This document shows positions 1 through 8,488 of a stretch of DNA of 64,000 nt, one piece after another. Numbering within the stretch: position 1 is the stretch's first letter; every line of letters starts with the position of its first letter. Below the pieces are notes generated by a model. That model searched no databases. It had not been told where the DNA came from and saw only the letters and a program-made list of their open reading frames with translations. The stretch is from Rhodococcus rhodnii (GTDB lineage Bacteria > Actinomycetota > Actinomycetes > Mycobacteriales > Pseudonocardiaceae): the NCBI GenBank assembly GCA_000720375.1, contig JOAA01000001.1, positions 558,001 to 622,000 of the forward strand. Direction: 5' to 3'. The translations under genes were made by a program, and so were the position numbers.

Positions 1-1
1 C

Positions 2-322
2 GCCGAAGTGCTGGGACTTGTCGACAAGAACGCCTCGGCCACCCGGTTGATCGCCGCGATCCGTGGTGCCGCACGGGGTTCGCAGGTGGTGGACGTCAAT
101 CTCGCGGTCGCCGCGCTGGCGGCGGGACCGAATCCGTTCACGCCACGGGAACTGCAGGTTCTTCGATTAGCCGCCGACGGTGCCTCCGGACCGGAGATCG
201 CCTCCCGGCTGTCGCTGTCCAAGGGAACCGTACGGAACTACTTGTCCAAAGTGATGAGCAAGACCTGTGCCCGCACTCGTATCGACGCCATCCGGATCGT
301 GCGTGAGGCGGGTTGGTTGTGA
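2..322 (+). CDS. ramR: LuxR-type response regulator, C-terminal part (RamR/AmfR-like)
   Basis: The gene enters from outside the window; about 106 codons are visible. They contain the end of a receiver domain followed by a LuxR/NarL helix-turn-helix (motif FTPRELQVLRLAADG, then SLSKGTVRNYLSKV). The position, convergent with two ABC exporters next to a lanthipeptide precursor and LanKC gene, matches ramR/amfR, the activator of the SapB/AmfS locus in Streptomyces, so I infer that role. The HTH also resembles DesR-type regulators. The phosphorylation site lies outside the window and cannot be checked. Its last 156 bases overlap, antisense, the 3' end of the facing ABC transporter gene. Confidence 0.8.
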   Translation, partial: AEVLGLVDKNASATRLIAAIRGAARGSQVVDVNLAVAALAAGPNPFTPRELQVLRLAADGASGPEIASRLSLSKGTVRNYLSKVMSKTCARTRIDAIRIVREAGWL

Positions 323-1975
323 CCAATGCCCCCAGAGGTCTCGGTACAACGATGACCGCCGCACGAGCGAAGCGTGGTCGCCGACCGCGGCTGTGACCCC
401 GTCCAATACGAGGATCCGCTCGGCCCGCCGCGCCGAGCTGATCCGATGCGCCACGACGATGAGCGTTCCGTCTCGCCGTGCGAACGCGTCCTCGGCGCGC
501 CGTTCGGCCACCGGGTCAAGGTGACACGTGGCCTCGTCGAGCACCACGAGCCGGGCCGGGCTCAGATAAGCCCGGACCAACGCGATCAGCTGCCGCTGCC
601 CCGCGGACAGACCCTCCGGGTCGAGCTGGTCGCCGATCTTCTCGACCAGGTCACGTGCACCGACGGCGTCGACCGCGGCCTGGATCTGGGCGTCGGTCGC
701 GTCCGGTCGCAGATACGTCAGGTTGTCCCGCAACGGGCCCGCGAAGACGTAGGCCTCTTGCGGGATCAGCACCCTGTCCGTGGCGTCCAGGTCGCCCGCT
801 CGTATCCCGCCGAACCGGATCGAGCCCGCGTCCGGCTCACGCAGGCCGCAGACCAAACTGGCCAATGTGGACTTCCCGATCCCGCTCGGGCCGACCACCG
901 CGAGGTGTTCTCCCGGCAGAATGGTCAGATCGAGGTCACGCAGGATCGGCTCGGAGTGCGGCCCGTAGGCGAACCGGACATCCCGCAGGATCAAGTCCTC
1001 GCCTTGGCGCTCATGCTCGCGTGGCCCCTCGACCGGCGGGATCGTCGTTTCATCCAGGATCCGGCCGAGTGTCACCACGAATCGCAGGCCGCTGCCACCG
1101 ACTCCAGCGATGACGGCCTGCAGGGCCGGTTGCAGGCCGGAGACGACGTACGTCAGGCCGCCCATGATCAGACCGGCGGTCAGTCCTTGTCCTACCAGCC
1201 AAGGCCCGGCGACCAGGATGACCACCAACGGAAGCCAACCACCGACGGCGAAACACGCTGTGCGCAGAGCGGCGACTCTGGCCAGTGCTCGTTCGGCGGC
1301 GGCCTGGTCATGGATCGGACCGGACACCATTGCGGCAGCGTGATCTTCGGCGCCGCATGCGACCACGTCCCGCGTGCCGGCGAGCACAGTGCCCGCACTC
1401 GCGGCGAGTTTCTCGTCGGCCAGGACCGAAGCTCGTTGCTTGGCCGCCGCGAACCCCAGTGTGGCGAGGAAAGCGCCAAAGCCGAGCAGGAACGGCGGCA
1501 GGATCAGCAACACCACGACCGGCGCGAGGGACAACAGACCGATGACCACGCCGACAACGGTGACCAGAAAGCTCCGGATCACCACGATCAACCCGGCGTA
1601 CGTATCCCGGACGATCTCGACTTGGCGAGTCAGCCGGGCCAACGCGCCTTCATCTGGTTGTCCGGAAACACCTTTGTACAACGCGCTGCCGACAACCCGG
1701 CGGACAAGGTCGTCACGGAAAGGTTCGACCAACTCGCCGAGGCGCTGGAACACCTTGCGTGATCCGGCCGAGCCGATCACCGCGGCCAGCATCAACCCGG
1801 TCAGCCAGCCGAAACCGACAACCGGCCGTCCTGCCAGGAATCCATCGTCGACCGCATGCGCCACGCAAAGGCCGGACACGGCCGCTGGCAAGGCTTCCGG
1901 AATCGACCAGCCAAGCAAAGCGAAAGTGGGACCAGCCCGCAGCGCGGCGACGCCGAACCGAATCTCGCGCTTCAC
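167..1975 (-). CDS. ramB: ABC exporter, fused permease/ATPase (RamB-like)
   Basis: A 602-residue half-transporter: an N-terminal membrane domain with several hydrophobic segments, then an ATPase domain with Walker A GPSGIGKSTL, signature LSAGQRQ and Walker B LVVLDEATCHLD. The start is the GTG at 1975, which overlaps the stop of the upstream exporter gene as GTGA; the open frame extends further upstream but only as a shadow. With that partner it would form a heterodimeric exporter for the lanthipeptide encoded at 3705-3857, as RamA/RamB do for SapB (family knowledge). The last ~50 codons run antisense through the convergent regulator gene and look non-conserved. Confidence 0.85.
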   Translation of the reverse strand: MKREIRFGVAALRAGPTFALLGWSIPEALPAAVSGLCVAHAVDDGFLAGRPVVGFGWLTGLMLAAVIGSAGSRKVFQRLGELVEPFRDDLVRRVVGSALYKGVSGQPDEGALARLTRQVEIVRDTYAGLIVVIRSFLVTVVGVVIGLLSLAPVVVLLILPPFLLGFGAFLATLGFAAAKQRASVLADEKLAASAGTVLAGTRDVVACGAEDHAAAMVSGPIHDQAAAERALARVAALRTACFAVGGWLPLVVILVAGPWLVGQGLTAGLIMGGLTYVVSGLQPALQAVIAGVGGSGLRFVVTLGRILDETTIPPVEGPREHERQGEDLILRDVRFAYGPHSEPILRDLDLTILPGEHLAVVGPSGIGKSTLASLVCGLREPDAGSIRFGGIRAGDLDATDRVLIPQEAYVFAGPLRDNLTYLRPDATDAQIQAAVDAVGARDLVEKIGDQLDPEGLSAGQRQLIALVRAYLSPARLVVLDEATCHLDPVAERRAEDAFARRDGTLIVVAHRISSARRAERILVLDGVTAAVGDHASLVRRSSLYRDLWGHWSQPTRLTHDPDGVDTSAGTGLAHHFGQVVPYGSLGQRQPGGDLRSGGTVGG

Positions 1976-3624
1976 TCGGTGGCTCCGAAGACGTCCTGAT
2001 ACGCCGGATCCCGCCACAGCAGTTCGTGGGGACCGACCGCACGGACCCGGCCGGAGTCCAGCCACACCACAAGATCCGCGTTCGCGGCTGTGGCGACCCG
2101 ATGGGTGACGATCAACCGCGTGCGGTGGCCGTGATCCTCGGTCAGCGTCCGGCCGATCTGCATCTCGGTCACCATGTCCAAACTGGACGTCGCGTCGTCG
2201 AGAACGAGCAACCGCTCGGCGTTCCACGCGCGGGCAAGACCGAGGCGCTGGGCTTCACCGCCGGACATCGGCGCTTCGGCCAGCGGGGTGTTGTAGCCCC
2301 GAGGCAACCTGCTCACGAACTCGTGTGCGTGCGTGGCCTTCGCGGCCAATCGGACGTCGCTCGAACGACCCATACCGATCGCGTCCGCGACGGTTCCGCC
2401 GACCAACACGGGACGTTCGAACGCACAGCCGACCGCCTTGCGCAGATCATCATGAGCCAGGAACTTCAAGGGGACCTCGTCCAGGAGCACGTCACCGCTC
2501 ACCGGCTCGGTGAGCCGGGCCGCCACCGCCGCCAGAGTCGACTTTCCGGCGCCGGACCGGCCGATCACCGCGATCGCCTTGCCACCCGGCAAGGTCAGCG
2601 TGACGTCGTCGAGGACCTTCGTCTCTCCCTTGTAGACGGTGATGTTCCGGAACTCCAGCCGTCCTTTGCCTTCCGGGAGCCAGAGATGTCCGTAGCCGAT
2701 CGGCCGTACGTCGAGCACTTCGGCCGCGCGGTTCACACCGGCCTTGGCTCTGGCCAGGCGGCTGAAGACACTCGTCATGCCGCCGAGCCCGGCACCGAGC
2801 ACCGCGTACTGCGATGCGGCGAACAACTCACCGGGAGTGATCCGTCCATCCAGGAGTGCTACACCACCGGCGGCGAGCACCGACACCGTCACCAGTGGAC
2901 CGACGACGCCGGCCTGCGCCACGGACCGAGCAAGCACTTGCCAGCTGGCCATTCCCTGGTCGTGCAAGGCAGGGAGCTCACGCAGCACCCGGCGTTTCTC
3001 CGCACACAACGTGCCCGCGGCGGCGATCGTGCGGACACCGGCCAGCGATTCCGCCAGCCGGGCCGCGATTCTGCCTTGCACTTGCTGGTATGACGTGATG
3101 ACTTGGGCGGTTCGGCGGGTGAAAGCCCGCAGTACCAAGGCGACGAGCGCGACACCGCCGAGGAACGCGACCGCGAGCCACGGATCGATCACCACGAGGA
3201 GGACCAGGCTGCCGGCAGGTGGCAGCACCGCCATCCACACAGTGACCACGGCCGGGCCCGCTTGTGCGGCGTCCACGGCGTTTCCGGACACCCGGGTGAC
3301 CAGATCCCCGGTGTCGAAACCACGGTCCGGGCCGGCCGCGAGCAGGTGCCGGACCAAGCGCTCGCGCAACCACGCGGTCGTGCCGGCGACACACGCTACG
3401 CCAGCGAAGGAGTCCACCAGGTCCGACGCGATGCCCACCGCGATCAACAGCCCCGCCGCCACAAGCCAGGTGGAACCGGGGCTGCCTGTAACGATTGCGT
3501 CAACTGCTTTGCCCAGGACAAACGGCAAAGCGAGCGCGCTCAATGTACCGACCAGCGCGGATACACCGATCACCGGAAGCAGGCGGCCTCCGTGCCGTGC
3601 GATCGCGCCGAACGTCGTCACCAC
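1972..3624 (-). CDS. ramA: ABC exporter, fused permease/ATPase (RamA-like)
   Basis: A 550-residue half-transporter with an N-terminal transmembrane domain and a C-terminal ATPase: Walker A GRSGAGKSTL, signature MSGGEAQRLGLARAW, Walker B LLVLDDATSSLD and a switch histidine in IVTHRVA. Two in-frame GTG codons (3624, 3621) follow an AGGAG ribosome-binding site; 3624 is used here. It lies 80 bases after the lanthipeptide precursor gene on the same strand and is translationally coupled (GTGA) to the second exporter gene. It is the expected exporter subunit of a SapB-type locus. Confidence 0.85.
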   Translation of the reverse strand: MVTTFGAIARHGGRLLPVIGVSALVGTLSALALPFVLGKAVDAIVTGSPGSTWLVAAGLLIAVGIASDLVDSFAGVACVAGTTAWLRERLVRHLLAAGPDRGFDTGDLVTRVSGNAVDAAQAGPAVVTVWMAVLPPAGSLVLLVVIDPWLAVAFLGGVALVALVLRAFTRRTAQVITSYQQVQGRIAARLAESLAGVRTIAAAGTLCAEKRRVLRELPALHDQGMASWQVLARSVAQAGVVGPLVTVSVLAAGGVALLDGRITPGELFAASQYAVLGAGLGGMTSVFSRLARAKAGVNRAAEVLDVRPIGYGHLWLPEGKGRLEFRNITVYKGETKVLDDVTLTLPGGKAIAVIGRSGAGKSTLAAVAARLTEPVSGDVLLDEVPLKFLAHDDLRKAVGCAFERPVLVGGTVADAIGMGRSSDVRLAAKATHAHEFVSRLPRGYNTPLAEAPMSGGEAQRLGLARAWNAERLLVLDDATSSLDMVTEMQIGRTLTEDHGHRTRLIVTHRVATAANADLVVWLDSGRVRAVGPHELLWRDPAYQDVFGATE

Positions 3625-3704
3625 GAGCTCCTATAGTTGGGGCGCGACCCCGGGGCGAGCGACAGTCGTCCCGGAGTCGCGCTGTCCAGCGATCTACGAC
3701 TGTG

Positions 3705-3857
3705 TCAGTGGCAGATCAGCAGCGACAGGCCGGAGGTGCCGCCACACAGGGTGACGCTCAGGTTGCTCGGGCAGCTGTGGCCGCTGTTCGAGCTGCCGCC
3801 GCCGTGGCCGCCGGTCTGCGGCGCGGCTTCCATGCCCTGCAGGTCAAGAACAGACAT
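3705..3857 (-). CDS. ramS: Class III lanthipeptide precursor, SapB/AmfS-like
   Basis: A 50-residue peptide between the exporter and LanKC genes. The ATG at 3857 follows an AAGGAG site (3866-3871) with an 8-base spacer. The leader begins MSVLDLQGME and contains the LxLQ-type recognition helix typical of class III leaders. The core holds two SxxSxxxC units, SNLSVTLC (residues 31-38) and SGLSLLIC (42-49), the same spacing as the two rings of SapB; each can form a lanthionine or labionin. An extra Cys29 lies before the first unit. A glycine-rich linker GGHGGGSS separates leader and core. Function as a surface-active aerial-growth morphogen is inferred from SapB. Confidence 0.9.
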   Translation of the reverse strand: MSVLDLQGMEAAPQTGGHGGGSSNSGHSCPSNLSVTLCGGTSGLSLLICH

Positions 3858-3881
3858 CTCGTCTACTCCTTGTGTCGGGGG

Positions 3882-6464
3882 TTACTGCGAACCCGCACCG
3901 GTTGGCGCGGGCGTCTGTGGGGCCGCGCGGCGCGTGGGCGCCAGCAACGGCAGGTGGACCGGCTCGTCATGCAGAGCCATTCCCACCGCGAGCAGCACAC
4001 CGGCGGTGCCGGTGGCCAGGTCCATCGACAGTCTCAGCAAAGCCGTTCCGGGATAAGCGATTCCGTCCGCGTACGGCAGCGCATGCCAGGCGAGGTTACG
4101 GATCTGCTTGGTCACCAATGGATCCGTGCCGGGCAGTCGGCCGGCGAGGTAGGCGAGGATCCCAGCGCGACCGGTGAACAGTCCGGGCAGGATGTACATT
4201 GTGGACTTCGCTGCGATCTCGATGCCCCGGTTGGCTTCGGCGAACTGGTCGTCGCGCCTGCGAGCCAGGTACTCGTCGAGTACGATACCAAGGCCGACAC
4301 TGCCGCCGTCAAGGTACGGCATGGTCCGCCAGCCCTCGTTGATCTCCAGAACACCGTTGTCCCGCAAGAAACAACGCTTCAGGTCCCGGCGCAACGCGTT
4401 GGCAGCACGGTCAAGGAAGTTCGCGTCGCCCGTGTCGTCGTAGGCACGCAACAACAACAGCGCTTGTCCGGCACGCCCACGGAACAGCCCGGCGTGCGGA
4501 TGCGTTCCGCCGCTGATGCCGGAGTCGTCCTCGTCGTCAGGGCGCTCCGCGACCAGCTCCGCGGCCCGCAGAGCGGCCATCCGCAGCGCCGGTTCGCCTG
4601 TACGGTCAGCGAAGTGCAACAGGTTCAGCCCGATACCGGACAGTCCGGTCATCAGGTCGGGACCGACCGCTTCCCACTTCTCGCGAAGACAGACGTCCAG
4701 TGTGTCCAGTGCCTGCTGGCGGTAACCGAGATGGTCCATGGTGAACGCGGCGCCATGCAGTCCGTCGAACAGGCCGATCCGTGACCCGCCCGCAGGGCTC
4801 GTCGCCCGGCTCACCAACCAGTCCTCGAACTGCTCGGATCGGTAGCCACCGGTGACCGACAGGGCGTAGAGGACACCGGCGGCACCGTGTGCGAGGCCAA
4901 GACCGCCGACGCCGAACTGCCTGGGATCACCAGGGAACAGCCGGTCGTCACGGTCCGGCGTGGCACTCGCGACGATGGCGCGGACCATGTCGTCGCGCAC
5001 CTTCGGCCACCCGGCCCGGTCGGTGGTGATGCGCGGGCTCGGGGTGGCCGGGGTATCGGGCGGGACGATCACGTCGACGCCCTTGTCCAGGAATTCCCGC
5101 GACACCGGAAAGTGCTCGGCGATGATCTCCGCGAACTGGCGCGCCTTCACCCGGTGCAGCCCAAGCAGGTTCGTCATCGGCAGGAACAGCGCGAGCCGCA
5201 AGCAGGCCACTGCGTACTCGTCGACACCGAACCCGGTGACCGAGCGAGGCGCGGTGAAGCCGGGGTTGCCGAGGCCTGGCCGTACGCCTTCCTCGACAGG
5301 CGCGGCGACTTCGTAGTCCAGCAAGGCGATTGTGTCGTCCTCGCGAACGATGATGTTGAACAGGTGCAGGTCGCCGTAGACAATCCCGCGCTCGTGCACC
5401 GCCTTCATGGTCTGGTCGACCTGGCGGTGGATCTTCACCGCCCAGTCGGTGAACCGGGCGTGGTCCTCGTCCGTCGCGGCCGGGTCGATCAGCGGATACC
5501 GCATGGTGATCGCTTTGCCCAGCACGTCACCCTTGACGTACTCCATCGCCATGAACCGGTGCTCCCCCAGCCAGAACAGGTCGTAGACCTCGGGGATACC
5601 AGGGATTCCGGCGAGCCTGCGCAGGGTGTTGTGCTCACGTTCCAGTCTGCGCACGGCATCGTGCCCCCAGGCGTCCAGCCCCGCGTGCGGGCGAGCCTCC
5701 TTGAGCACGACCTCTTTGCCGGTCCGGGTGTCCTTGCCGACGTAAATCCCGCCGCCGTTGGAGAAGTGCACGACACTGTCGAATGTGTACGGCAGGTCGG
5801 TCACCGTGACCGCGTTGCGAGCAGCCAGATGCGGTTCGAGGAAGCCGGGCAACGTGACCCAAGGCGGGGTGTAGAAGACCGGGCCGCGCCGATCGGCCAC
5901 GAGCGTCCCGTCCGGCGCGGCGATCGCGTCGACCACTTCGCCGCTCTCGTCCACTGTGTACCGATTGGCGAACGCGCCGTAGCGGACGAACAACGGGCCC
6001 TTCCCCCAGCGCAGGTCGCTGAGGATGTACGGACTGGGCTCACCGTCGAGGATCTCACCGAGCTCGGTCAGAATCCGCTCGCATTGGCCGTCATCCTCCG
6101 GATAGATGGTGACGAGCTTGCCGCTGAAACCTCGCGGAGCGTATTTGGAAACCCGGGCGGTCAATGCGGAGCGTGACCGGAGGAACTTGAACTGGATACC
6201 GCGCGGCACGCAGTAGTCGAAGATCTTGTCGATCACGCGGCCGGCGTTGTCCGGCGTCGCCGACGCGTGAATCTTCCAGCCCTGCAGCGGGGTGTTCTGG
6301 GTGCCGGGGTTGAGTACGAACCAGTCGTCCTGCTCGTAGCAAGTCCATCCGTCCGGCAATGCGCGGTGCGCCGCCGCGAATGACTCACCGGCCGTCTGCT
6401 CGGAGTGCATCGCGTCGTAAAACGACGGATCCGCCATGCAGTAGGCCTCGTACTCCTCGTTCAT
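3882..6464 (-). CDS. ramC: Class III lanthionine synthetase LanKC (RamC-like)
   Basis: An 860-residue three-domain enzyme. An N-terminal lyase-like region (about 1-210) is followed by a Ser/Thr-kinase-like domain with glycine loop NGGGIYVG, a lysine in VVLKEARP, catalytic loop YGDLHLFNI and metal site LLDYE. A C-terminal LanC-like cyclase domain follows (from about residue 515, GGLGLAHGAAGVLYAL). The cyclase shows no Cys/Cys-His zinc ligands where class I/II LanC have them, as expected for class III. It would phosphorylate and dehydrate Ser and cyclise onto Cys in the precursor encoded 24 bases downstream. It is the first gene of the leftward operon. Confidence 0.93.
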   Translation of the reverse strand: MNEEYEAYCMADPSFYDAMHSEQTAGESFAAAHRALPDGWTCYEQDDWFVLNPGTQNTPLQGWKIHASATPDNAGRVIDKIFDYCVPRGIQFKFLRSRSALTARVSKYAPRGFSGKLVTIYPEDDGQCERILTELGEILDGEPSPYILSDLRWGKGPLFVRYGAFANRYTVDESGEVVDAIAAPDGTLVADRRGPVFYTPPWVTLPGFLEPHLAARNAVTVTDLPYTFDSVVHFSNGGGIYVGKDTRTGKEVVLKEARPHAGLDAWGHDAVRRLEREHNTLRRLAGIPGIPEVYDLFWLGEHRFMAMEYVKGDVLGKAITMRYPLIDPAATDEDHARFTDWAVKIHRQVDQTMKAVHERGIVYGDLHLFNIIVREDDTIALLDYEVAAPVEEGVRPGLGNPGFTAPRSVTGFGVDEYAVACLRLALFLPMTNLLGLHRVKARQFAEIIAEHFPVSREFLDKGVDVIVPPDTPATPSPRITTDRAGWPKVRDDMVRAIVASATPDRDDRLFPGDPRQFGVGGLGLAHGAAGVLYALSVTGGYRSEQFEDWLVSRATSPAGGSRIGLFDGLHGAAFTMDHLGYRQQALDTLDVCLREKWEAVGPDLMTGLSGIGLNLLHFADRTGEPALRMAALRAAELVAERPDDEDDSGISGGTHPHAGLFRGRAGQALLLLRAYDDTGDANFLDRAANALRRDLKRCFLRDNGVLEINEGWRTMPYLDGGSVGLGIVLDEYLARRRDDQFAEANRGIEIAAKSTMYILPGLFTGRAGILAYLAGRLPGTDPLVTKQIRNLAWHALPYADGIAYPGTALLRLSMDLATGTAGVLLAVGMALHDEPVHLPLLAPTRRAAPQTPAPTGAGSQ

Positions 6465-6514
6465 GGGTGCAATCGTTGTTACCTGCTGCCGAGACGCATA
6501 GTGAGTTCCGTCAT

Positions 6515-6548
6515 CAGGCGACTACGCGCCTGTCACCAGCTACTGGTG
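6515..6548. promoter_or_regulatory. Two adjacent inverted repeats upstream of the LanKC gene
   Basis: CAGGCG-6-CGCCTG (6515-6532) is followed one base later by CACCAG-3-CTGGTG (6534-6548). Both are perfect 6-bp arms in the 204-base leader between the LanKC start and the next gene. They could be operator half-sites for the locus regulator or mRNA hairpins; nothing in the sequence decides between these. Confidence 0.35.
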
Positions 6549-6668
6549 CGTTTTTCACATCCACTGCTTCCGGGGCGTAACACTCCGATCATCCAGTGCG
6601 ATGCCCCATTTGACGAACGGGCTGGTCACCAAAGCCCCCCGTGGTGCCCACCCCGTTTGTCAGTGACA

Positions 6669-7841
6669 TCAGCCCACGGCGCGCAGAGCTTCAGTGGGTG
6701 AAAGTCTCGCGGCACGCGCGGCCGGGTATATCCCGGCCAGCGTGCCGGCGAAAATACTCGCTGCCAGCCCACCCAACAATGCCGCAGGTGGGACAATCAC
6801 GGCCCATTCCCGCACAGCGGCATACCCGACGGTGACGGCCGAGCCGAGGACGAGCCCGGCGATTCCGCCAATGTGGGAAAGAACCACCGACTCGACGAGA
6901 AATTGCACGCGGATGTGGCGACGGCTCGCGCCGAGCGCACGGCGCAGGCCGATCTCGCCGCGTCGCTCCAGCACTCCGATCACCATGACGTTGGCGATCC
7001 CGACCGTGCCGACCAGCAAGGCCACCCCGCCCAGGCCGAGGAACAGGCCGTTGTACGCGCTTTCCACCGCACTGCGGGCGACAAGGACGTCCGACGGGCG
7101 GCTGACTTTCACCGCGCTTGGGTCCGCCGGATTGGCCACTGTGGCCAGTTGCGGCACCAGCGCCTCGACGGCTTCACTGGTCGAACGCTCGTAAATGGTG
7201 GTCGGTGCGCCGTCGAAGCCGAGCAGCGCCTGCGCGGCCGGATAGCCGACCAGCGCGGCGGAATCAATGGTCTGGTCCAGTAGCGCGGTGCCCAGAACCC
7301 CGATCACAGTGAACCATTGCCCGCCGAGGAACACCTGATGCCCGGCGGTGACGCCAAGCCTGCGGGCGGTGGCCGCACCGAGCACCGTCGTCGGATACCG
7401 ATCGATGGCTTGGTTGAACCAGGTGCCGTCCACCACCGGGACCTGCAATGTCTCCGGCAATCCCGGACTCGCGGCCAGAATCGAGATGCCGCCGGTGCTC
7501 ACTTCGGGCATACGGTCGTGCCGGTACACCGCGCCTGGTACGCGGCCCACGTGCGCGACCTGTTGCACGCCAGGCAGCCGGCCGATCATCGCCGGTGCTT
7601 GCGGCGGCAGGCTCGCGGTGTCACCGAACGCGTTGTTGCCTGGCCGCACGGTCAATAGATTGGTCCCCAGCTGGTCGATCTGCTTGAGCAGACCGGCCTG
7701 GCTGGACGCGGAGACCCCGAGCACGGCGACCACGCAGGCGATGCCGATCGCGATGCCGAGGCAGCTCAACGTGGTCCGCAACGGGCGACCGCGGATCCCC
7801 AGCAGGCCAAGGGAAATTGCATCACGCGGGCGCAATCTCAC
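6669..7841 (-). CDS. ABC transporter permease, MacB/FtsX family
   Basis: A 390-residue protein with an N-terminal membrane anchor (TTLSCLGIAIGIACVVAVLGV), a periplasm-like MacB core domain, and three C-terminal transmembrane segments of the FtsX fold containing the RRGEIGLRRALGASRRHI loop. It starts at GTG 7841, overlapping the ATPase stop (GTGA). With the ATPase (7838-8488) and adaptor (8485-9516) it makes a MacAB-like efflux or mechanotransmission complex of the kind used for peptides and antibiotics. It is the last gene of a four-gene operon; the substrate is unknown. Confidence 0.85.
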   Translation of the reverse strand: MRLRPRDAISLGLLGIRGRPLRTTLSCLGIAIGIACVVAVLGVSASSQAGLLKQIDQLGTNLLTVRPGNNAFGDTASLPPQAPAMIGRLPGVQQVAHVGRVPGAVYRHDRMPEVSTGGISILAASPGLPETLQVPVVDGTWFNQAIDRYPTTVLGAATARRLGVTAGHQVFLGGQWFTVIGVLGTALLDQTIDSAALVGYPAAQALLGFDGAPTTIYERSTSEAVEALVPQLATVANPADPSAVKVSRPSDVLVARSAVESAYNGLFLGLGGVALLVGTVGIANVMVIGVLERRGEIGLRRALGASRRHIRVQFLVESVVLSHIGGIAGLVLGSAVTVGYAAVREWAVIVPPAALLGGLAASIFAGTLAGIYPAARAARLSPTEALRAVG

Positions 7842-8488
7842 TGGATCACCCCATCCTGGATGCGAACGGTCCGAGGCATGCTCGCGGCCAGCCGGTCGTC
7901 ATGCGTGATCACCACGACGGTCGTGCCACCTTCGTTGAGGCGCCTGAGCAAGTCGGCCACCGCGGCACCCGACCGGGAGTCGAGGTTTCCGGTGGGTTCA
8001 TCGGCCAACACGACATCCGGTCGCCCGACCACCGCACGAGCGATCGCGACCCGCTGGCATTCGCCGCCGGAAAGCTGTCCTGGCCGATGTTTCATTCGGT
8101 GGGACATGCCGACGCTGTCCAGCGCTTCCGCCGCGCGTTCCCGGCGCTGCTGCCGCGGCGTCCCGGTGTACAGCAGGCCAGTGGCCACATTGTCCATTGC
8201 GGACAACATCGGGTTGAGGAAGAACTGCTGGAACACGAACCCGATGTGGTACGCCCTGACCACGGCCAGCCTGCGGTCCGGCATGCCGGTGATGTCCTGC
8301 CCGGCGACACGGACCGTGCCCGCGGTCGGCTGATCCAGCGTCCCCATGATCTGCAGCAAGGTCGTCTTGCCCGAACCCGACGGGCCGACCACGGCGACGA
8401 GTTCACCGGGTCGCACGATCAGGTCGACTTCCCGGAGCACGGTCAACTCTCCGTACTTTTTCGTGACCTTGTGTAGTTCAAGGGTCAT
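7838..8488 (-). CDS. ABC transporter ATP-binding protein, MacB/LolD type
   Basis: A 216-residue ATPase with Walker A GPSGSGKTTL, signature LSGGECQRVAIARAV, Walker B DVVLADEPTGNLD and the H-loop VVVITHDD. This is the short, single-domain type that pairs with FtsX-like permeases. The ATG at 8488 overlaps the stop of the adaptor gene (ATGA), and its own stop overlaps the permease start, so three products are translationally coupled. Confidence 0.9.
   Translation of the reverse strand: MTLELHKVTKKYGELTVLREVDLIVRPGELVAVVGPSGSGKTTLLQIMGTLDQPTAGTVRVAGQDITGMPDRRLAVVRAYHIGFVFQQFFLNPMLSAMDNVATGLLYTGTPRQQRRERAAEALDSVGMSHRMKHRPGQLSGGECQRVAIARAVVGRPDVVLADEPTGNLDSRSGAAVADLLRRLNEGGTTVVVITHDDRLAASMPRTVRIQDGVIQ

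Noticed and set aside
374..3093. Long plus-strand open frames opposite the exporter genes
   Set aside because: They are antisense shadows: Arg/Gln-rich low-information translations with no motif, while the minus strand has complete ABC transporter domains.
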